A DNA stretch of 64,000 nt from Opitutaceae bacterium. GTDB lineage: Bacteria; Verrucomicrobiota; Verrucomicrobiia; Opitutales; Opitutaceae. Position numbers and translations under genes: made by a program. Location of the stretch: NCBI GenBank assembly GCA_028691845.1, contig JAQUYL010000004.1:90982-154981 (forward strand), read 5' to 3'. Below, one piece after another: positions 59,118-64,000 of this stretch. Within the stretch, counting starts at the first letter, position 1. Each line of letters begins with the position of its first letter. The notes beneath the pieces were generated by a model. That model made no database searches. It worked only from the letters and a program-made list of their open reading frames with translations, and was not told where the DNA came from.

Positions 59118-59382
59118 CCCAAAGCGGCAGGCACCCGCCCGATACAGGTGGACATTCCGCTTGCTGATCGCCCGCGGCGGCACAGTGGTGCCATCGCCTA
59201 TTCAGCCCTTGAATGCCCCCCCAGACACACCCTCCAAAGCTGGAACCATCAGGGTGTTTCATCATCGACCTCTCCGTCGGCCGATGCAGAATTTAGACAC
59301 TTGACGGAAACAGACGACCGGCCCGACCCTGCCGATCCCCTCCCTGTCCCGTCCCTCTTGTTGCGCTCATTTTAATCATCCC

Positions 59383-60510
59383 ATGAAGGTGCCGTTTCTT
59401 GATATCGGACCCGCCTATGACGAGTTACACGATGAACTCGACGACGCCTACCATCGGGTCATGTCATCAGGGAGGTATCTTCTGGGAGAGGAACTGGCGG
59501 CGTTCGAGTCGGAATATGCCTCGTTCATCGGTTCGCCGCATTGTGTCGGCGTGGCCAACGGCCTGGAGGCCCTGCAACTCGCCCTGGACGCTGCGGGAAT
59601 CGGCGCCGGCGACGAGGTGATTGTTCCTTCCAACACTTATATCGCGACCTGGCTGGCAGTCTCGCATGTCGGGGCCACGCTGGTGCCGGTTGAGCCCGAT
59701 GAGCGCACCTACAACATCGATGCGACGCGCCTGACAGCGGCGATCACGCCGCGAACCAGGGCCATCCTGCCGGTCCACCTCTACGGACAGACGGCCGACA
59801 TGGATGCCATCAACAAGATCGCGGTGCGGCACAATTTATTTGTGCTGGAGGACGCCGCGCAAGCCCACGGCGCCGGCTGCCGCGGCCGGATCGCTGGCAG
59901 CCTGGGCCACGCCGCCGGGACTAGTTTTTATCCGACAAAAAATCTCGGGGCCTTTGCCGACGCGGGGGCCGTGACGACCAGTGATGCCGCGTTTGCCGAC
60001 AAGGTGCGGCTGCTGCGCAATTACGGATCGCGTATCCGCTACTGCAATGTGGCCATCGGCTACAACTCGCGGCTCGATGAGCTGCAGGCGGCCTTTCTGC
60101 GGGTGAAGCTGCGTCACCTCGAAACCTGGAACGCACGCAGGAAAATTCTGACGGAGGAATACTGCTCCCGGCTGCGAGGCGTAGGCGACCTCGTGCTCCC
60201 ATCTGTTCCCGACTGGGCCGAACCAGTCTGGCACCTGTTCATTGTCCGCACGGCCCATCGCGATGCGCTGCGCCAGCACCTCGCATCCGCCGACATCGGC
60301 ACCGATGTTCATTATCCCACCCCACCCCATCTGTCCGAAGCCTACCGCTCCCTCGGTTGGAGGCGGGGCGATTTTCCCATCGCTGAAAAACTCGCGAACG
60401 AAGTCCTCAGCCTGCCCCTCAGTCCTCATCATTCCCGGCCGCAAATCGAATGGGTATGCCAGGCCATCAAGGGATTTTTTAACTCCCACGCCGGCCGACC
60501 GCCGGCTTGA
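59383..60510 (+). CDS. DegT/DnrJ/EryC1-type sugar aminotransferase
   Basis: 375 residues. PLP-dependent sugar-nucleotide transaminase: [17 protein letters not shown] and [13 protein letters not shown] at the start, [14 protein letters not shown]157 ([10 protein letters not shown]) and the PLP lysine K186 in [16 protein letters not shown], then [15 protein letters not shown] and [12 protein letters not shown]. Closest in feel to FdtB/QdtB enzymes that make dTDP-3-amino-3,6-dideoxyhexoses. Starts the surface-polysaccharide locus with the ABC permease 36 bases downstream. The exact sugar is not shown. Confidence 0.92.
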   Translation: MKVPFLDIGPAYDELHDELDDAYHRVMSSGRYLLGEELAAFESEYASFIGSPHCVGVANGLEALQLALDAAGIGAGDEVIVPSNTYIATWLAVSHVGATLVPVEPDERTYNIDATRLTAAITPRTRAILPVHLYGQTADMDAINKIAVRHNLFVLEDAAQAHGAGCRGRIAGSLGHAAGTSFYPTKNLGAFADAGAVTTSDAAFADKVRLLRNYGSRIRYCNVAIGYNSRLDELQAAFLRVKLRHLETWNARRKILTEEYCSRLRGVGDLVLPSVPDWAEPVWHLFIVRTAHRDALRQHLASADIGTDVHYPTPPHLSEAYRSLGWRRGDFPIAEKLANEVLSLPLSPHHSRPQIEWVCQAIKGFFNSHAGRPPA

Positions 60511-60546
60511 GCGGTTCTGCTTCTTCGCCTAATAATAAATTTTATC

Positions 60547-61356
60547 ATGAGTCTACCGAATCCCCTTTCCACCCTCCATCGCCACCGCGATCTGGTTGTG
60601 CAATTCACTCATCGCGAACTGCAGCTGCGCCACCGGGGAAGCCGCCTCGGTCACGTGTGGGCGCTCCTGTCGCCGCTGACGATGATGGCGCTCTATCTCT
60701 TCGTCTTCGGCCTCATCTTCAAGAGCAAGTTCGGTGTGCTACCGAACGAGACGACCTTCGACTTCGCCCTCGCCCTGCTGCTCGGGCTCAGTTTCTATCA
60801 CGTGATCGCAGAGGCGATTGCCGCCGCCCCGATGCTGATTACCAACCAGCCCAACTTCGTCAAAAAGGTCGTATTCCCGCTCGAGGTGATTCCTTTCTCG
60901 ACCGTCGCTTCATCCCTCTATCATGCCCTGCTCAGCATCCTCTTGCTGCTCGCCATCGCTGTCTTCAGCCGCGCCGGTGTTTCGTGGACGGGCGCGCTGG
61001 CCCTGCCCGTCCTGCTGCTGCCGCTCGCGTTCATGGCCCTCGGCCTGGCGTGGGGAATGTCGGCGCTCGGAGTTTTTGTCCGCGACATCACCCACCTCAC
61101 GCCCTTCATGACGACCGTCGTGATGTTCTCGAGCGCCGTATTTTACGCTCCTCCGACCAGGGATCCCCAGATCTGGGCCTTCCTGAAATTCAATCCCCTG
61201 CTGCTGCTCATCAACGAGGCGCGCAAAGCCGTGCTCTGGCATGCACCCATCGATTACGGGGTGATGGGCTACGTCTATCTGTTTGCCGCCGCCACCGTGG
61301 CGCTGGGCTATGTGCTTTTCGCCCTGCTGCGTCCCTATTTCGCCGAGGTGCTCTGA
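60547..61356 (+). CDS. ABC-2 type polysaccharide export permease
   Basis: 269 residues with six membrane spans. Features of Wzm/TagG-type permeases: an amphipathic N-terminus (LVVQFTHRELQLRHRGSRLGHVWALLSPLTMMALY), the central VKKVVFPLEVIPFSTV element and FVRDITHLTPFMTTVVMFSSAVFY. It exports undecaprenyl-linked glycans with a Wzt-type ATPase; that ATPase is found nearby but on the other strand. Confidence 0.93.
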   Translation: MSLPNPLSTLHRHRDLVVQFTHRELQLRHRGSRLGHVWALLSPLTMMALYLFVFGLIFKSKFGVLPNETTFDFALALLLGLSFYHVIAEAIAAAPMLITNQPNFVKKVVFPLEVIPFSTVASSLYHALLSILLLLAIAVFSRAGVSWTGALALPVLLLPLAFMALGLAWGMSALGVFVRDITHLTPFMTTVVMFSSAVFYAPPTRDPQIWAFLKFNPLLLLINEARKAVLWHAPIDYGVMGYVYLFAAATVALGYVLFALLRPYFAEVL

Positions 61357-61510
61357 GCCGTCGCACGCTGGAAAAGTGCGTTTTCCGAACACTGACCACA
61401 ACCTCGCCGCCCGCCCCACATGCCGGTCCATCGATCCAAGTGAGCAGGCGTTCGCCATTTTTCGTTTGGCTTCCACTTTGTCCTTTCGAATCTGATCAGG
61501 CCCAGCACTC

Positions 61511-62488
61511 ATGGCCGGAACGATTATCTTCAATAGCGACGAACTATTGCCTGCTTCCTGGAGCCACTTCCCAGCTTCCGGCCCGGTCAGAACCTTCAAT
61601 CCGGGCCTGCTGCGGGAGAAGAACGGCGGCTGGCTTTTCGCCTATCGTGTCGTCGGATTCGACATGATCCGGCGGATCGGACTCTGTCGTCTCTCTTCCT
61701 CCCTCCAGCTGGTTGCCGACAGCCAGGTCGCCTTGTCGGATCTGGTGCGCTTCCCGCCCAAATGTGCGTATCCCGAACGGGTCACGACTTGGTTTGCCGA
61801 TCCTAGGCTCATGCGTCTGGCGGGGCGGATCTTTCTGTATTGGAATTCCGGCTGGCATGAACCACAGAACAGCCAGTTTCTGCAGGAAATCGATGCCAAC
61901 TCCCTCCAGCCGGTCGGCTACGCCCGAGAATTGATTCTGCAGGGCCGGCGACGGAAGCTGGAGAAAAACTGGGGGATCTTTGGCGACGACCCGTTCTATG
62001 CGATCTACTCGATCGCGCCGCATCGCGTTCTAAAGTTTTCCCTCGAAGGAGAAGGCGACATCGTCTGCTCCGAAATACACTCCGAAGACTGGCCGCACGA
62101 AGATTATACGGCCCGGTTTGGTGAGCTGCGCGGCGGGGCTCCGCCTCAGTTGGCAGGCACACGCTATTACTCGTTTTGCCATTCGGTCCACACGACGCCC
62201 GAAGGCTATCGTTATGTTCCTGCGGTCTACCGCTTCGCTGCTGCCCCCCCCTTCGCTCCCGAGACCGCCCCACTGCATCCATTTAGGCTGGCCAATCCCT
62301 TCGGCGATCAGCCGCTTCATCCGCGGCTGAATCCCGCTATCCACGAGGTGGTTTACCCCTGCGGGGCCGTTGAAGAAGACGATCGCTGGATCATCAGCTA
62401 TGGCATCAACGACGAACATTGTGCCATCGATTCCGTCCGCGATGCCGAGCTGTCGAGCACGCTCCGCCCGTTCAACCTCAAGGGGTGA
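61511..62488 (+). CDS. GH130-like (beta-propeller) glycan-active protein
   Basis: 325 residues. A five-bladed propeller is suggested by repeated strands: TFNPGLLREKNGGWLFAYRV, TTWFADPRLMRLAGRIFLYWN, KLEKNWGIFGDD, YSIAPHRVLKF, GGAPPQLAGTRYYSFCHSV, CGAVEEDDRWIISYGINDEHCAI. This order is typical of GH130 mannoside phosphorylases and relatives, but I did not verify the catalytic Asp, so glycosyl hydrolase, phosphorylase or transferase activity is open. Its 3' end overlaps the wzt-like gene by 11 bases. Confidence 0.7.
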   Translation: MAGTIIFNSDELLPASWSHFPASGPVRTFNPGLLREKNGGWLFAYRVVGFDMIRRIGLCRLSSSLQLVADSQVALSDLVRFPPKCAYPERVTTWFADPRLMRLAGRIFLYWNSGWHEPQNSQFLQEIDANSLQPVGYARELILQGRRRKLEKNWGIFGDDPFYAIYSIAPHRVLKFSLEGEGDIVCSEIHSEDWPHEDYTARFGELRGGAPPQLAGTRYYSFCHSVHTTPEGYRYVPAVYRFAAAPPFAPETAPLHPFRLANPFGDQPLHPRLNPAIHEVVYPCGAVEEDDRWIISYGINDEHCAIDSVRDAELSSTLRPFNLKG

Positions 62489-63845
62489 TCTCCGTATTCG
62501 CGCGATAAACGGAAACCTCGTAAGGCAGCCGGGCCAACCCGTGGACAACCTCCTGCTCCGGAGTCGTCGAAACTTCGATGACCGCGGCCGCCACCACCCG
62601 CTGCCAGGTATTGTCTTCCCGTTCCCCGGCACCGGAGCCCACATCAAGGGTGTATTGCCCCGGGGCAATCTCCAGTTTGAAACGCATGACGACCGCCCGG
62701 CATTGGCCGGCGGGGATGAAATCGATCAGCCGGCGCACCACGCGCAGGCCCGTGGCAAAAATCACCTGCCCGTGCCGGTCGCGCAATTCGCACCCGCCGC
62801 TGACCAGCCGCACATCCCGCCACGCCCGGACCAAGGCCACCACGCGGCACCATTCCCCCAGACGAAATATGGTCGAAGCTTCTCCCGCTTCATTGACCAT
62901 CCAGATCTTCTCGAGGGCGACCCCGCCGTCGCCGAGCCGCTGGCATTTATCCAGATTCAACGCCGGCGCACTGGGCAGCGCAGCCACCGGAATCTCCTCC
63001 GAATCTGCCGGCGAGGCCGCTTCATTGCCGGCGACCGCGCCCATGGCCGTCAGGTATTCCCGCACACAATCCGCCGCATCGCCGAGATAAGCCACCTTCC
63101 CCTTGTCGAGCCACATGGCCCGATTGCACATATTCAGCACAAACGCCGTGTCGTGGGTGACGACCAGCAAGGTCACGCCTCGCGTCAGCAGTTCGCGCAG
63201 GCGGCGATTGCACTTTTGCTGAAAGAGAATGTCGCCGACGCTCAGAGCCTCGTCGATGATCAGGATGTCGGGCTCGACCGCCACCGCCACGGAAAAGGCC
63301 ACCCGCATCAGCATGCCCGTGGAGTAGGTTTTGACCGGCTGCTCGATAAATGCGCCGATATCGGCGAACTCTTCTATCTCGGGGAATTTATGATCCATCT
63401 CCGTCCGGCCAATGCCCAGGATCGAGCCGGCGAGATAGATATTTTCCCGCCCGGTGAACTCGGGGTTGAACCCCGACCCCAGCTCCAGCAGCGCCGTCAC
63501 CCGCCCCCGCACGCGGCATTCCCCCGTCGTCGCCATTAATGTACCGGCCAGAATCTGCAGCAGGGTGCTTTTACCTGCCCCATTGCGTCCAATAATGCCG
63601 AAGGCCTCACCTTTATGCACCGCGAAACTCACTCCGCTCAAGGCAGCTACTCCCCTGTCTGTGCCGTTCCCGCCGGCCATGGCTAAACGGTCCAGCCCCA
63701 TGCCCCGCGCCAGCCAGCGCCGCAGTGGGACATTCGCCTCGTACAGTTTCCCCAGCCCCACGACCTCAATGACCGGCGCATGACCCGCCCCTGCCGGTAG
63801 TTCCCGTGGCAAGGCAGATGAGTCGATCGACGGTGAAACTGACAT
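62478..63845 (-). CDS. Wzt-type polysaccharide ABC transporter ATPase
   Basis: 455 residues. Nucleotide-binding domain: Walker A GRNGAGKS (86-93), signature YSTGML (174-179) and Walker B LIIDEALS (195-202), with the Wzt habit of FNPEFTGRENIYLAGSILG. After about residue 300 a C-terminal Wzt_C-like beta-domain follows (VRLVSGGCELRDRHGQVIFATG, FKLEIAPGQYTLDVG), which in O-antigen systems binds the glycan end. Its permease partner is probably the gene at 60547, encoded convergently. Confidence 0.93.
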   Translation of the reverse strand: MSVSPSIDSSALPRELPAGAGHAPVIEVVGLGKLYEANVPLRRWLARGMGLDRLAMAGGNGTDRGVAALSGVSFAVHKGEAFGIIGRNGAGKSTLLQILAGTLMATTGECRVRGRVTALLELGSGFNPEFTGRENIYLAGSILGIGRTEMDHKFPEIEEFADIGAFIEQPVKTYSTGMLMRVAFSVAVAVEPDILIIDEALSVGDILFQQKCNRRLRELLTRGVTLLVVTHDTAFVLNMCNRAMWLDKGKVAYLGDAADCVREYLTAMGAVAGNEAASPADSEEIPVAALPSAPALNLDKCQRLGDGGVALEKIWMVNEAGEASTIFRLGEWCRVVALVRAWRDVRLVSGGCELRDRHGQVIFATGLRVVRRLIDFIPAGQCRAVVMRFKLEIAPGQYTLDVGSGAGEREDNTWQRVVAAAVIEVSTTPEQEVVHGLARLPYEVSVYRANTEITP

Positions 63846-63954
63846 GAGGTTTCGAGTGAAAGATTAAAGTTAAGGTAGTGTTCGTCAAGTTTCGCACTTT
63901 TTAAGGAGGCTGGCAGGGACGGGGGAAGGTTGGGGATGGAGGTGTGGAGGAAGT

Positions 63955-64000
63955 GGGGGCCAGGCGACACTCAACAGGAGTGTCGCCGTCTCAGGCCCCC
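63955..64000. repeat. REP-like nested palindrome at the window end
   Basis: GGCGACACTC (63963-63972) and GAGTGTCGCC (63978-63987) form a perfect 10-base stem with an AACAG loop. Outside it GGGGGCC (63955-63961) pairs with GGCCCCC (63994-64000). The layout is that of REP/RAYT-type elements, and the element may continue beyond the window. 63846-63954 holds nothing else recognisable. Confidence 0.55.

Larger units (their letters stand above)
58851..59382. other. Intergenic region before rpsL and the aminotransferase gene
   Basis: About 530 bases between divergent genes with no convincing gene. It must hold the str-operon promoter (minus) and that of the polysaccharide locus (plus). A nested palindrome lies at 59088-59117 (listed separately). 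Confidence 0.5.

Overview
The window reads as a chromosomal core region of a high-GC Gram-negative bacterium, most likely Verrucomicrobiota of the Opitutaceae type. This placement is an inference from gene content: fused ccoN-ccoO, an Adk-like relic between secY and map, a very long N-terminal tail on ribosomal protein S11, a long SecA, Lnt and TatC. No rRNA, tRNA, CRISPR array, insertion sequence or phage gene was found.

Layout. 1-0.24 kb: 3' end of an M24 (Xaa-Pro) peptidase. 0.3-8.7 kb: a minus-strand cbb3 oxidase cluster in transcription order ccoS, ccoNO (fused), ccoQ-like, monoheme ccoP, ccoG, a 59-residue membrane protein in the ccoH position, a TauE/SafE-like protein and the copper ATPase ccoI. 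9-12.1 kb: a Cys/His-rich hypothetical, a PocR-AraC regulator, a GNAT enzyme, a dispersed-repeat-like element and a small membrane protein. 12.3-21.3 kb: tatC, ppdK with a clear terminator, a POT transporter, an orphan MmeI-type recognition-domain protein and lnt. 21.3-25.5 kb: secA and a UDP-glucuronate decarboxylase. 25.6-34.1 kb: folP-folB-folK-tgt, a TrpG/PabA amidotransferase, a HIT protein, dprA, nnrDE, acpS and pdxJ. 34.2-39.9 kb: a VC0807-like membrane protein, citrate synthase, an exported protein, guaA, an exported nitroreductase and a zinc-ribbon membrane protein.

40.0-58.9 kb holds one uninterrupted minus-strand str-S10-spc-alpha supercluster: rpsL, rpsG, fusA, rpsJ, rplC, D, W, B, rpsS, rplV, rpsC, rplP, rpmC, rpsQ, rplN, X, E, rpsN, H, rplF, R, rpsE, rplO, secY, an adk relic, map, rpsM, K, D, rpoA, rplQ, followed by a terminator. 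It lacks tuf, rpmD, infA and rpmJ. 59.4-63.8 kb: a surface-polysaccharide locus with a DegT aminotransferase, an ABC-2 permease, a GH130-like protein and a Wzt-type ATPase. The window ends in a REP-like palindrome.

I see no clear new multi-gene system. The most unusual items are the P-loop-less Adk relic kept in the spc operon, the stand-alone MmeI-type recognition domain, a Tgt lacking two of three zinc cysteines, the reduced cbb3 accessory set (monoheme CcoP, tiny CcoH substitute), a SecY with an extra C-terminal membrane span, and the polysaccharide ABC pair encoded on opposite strands.
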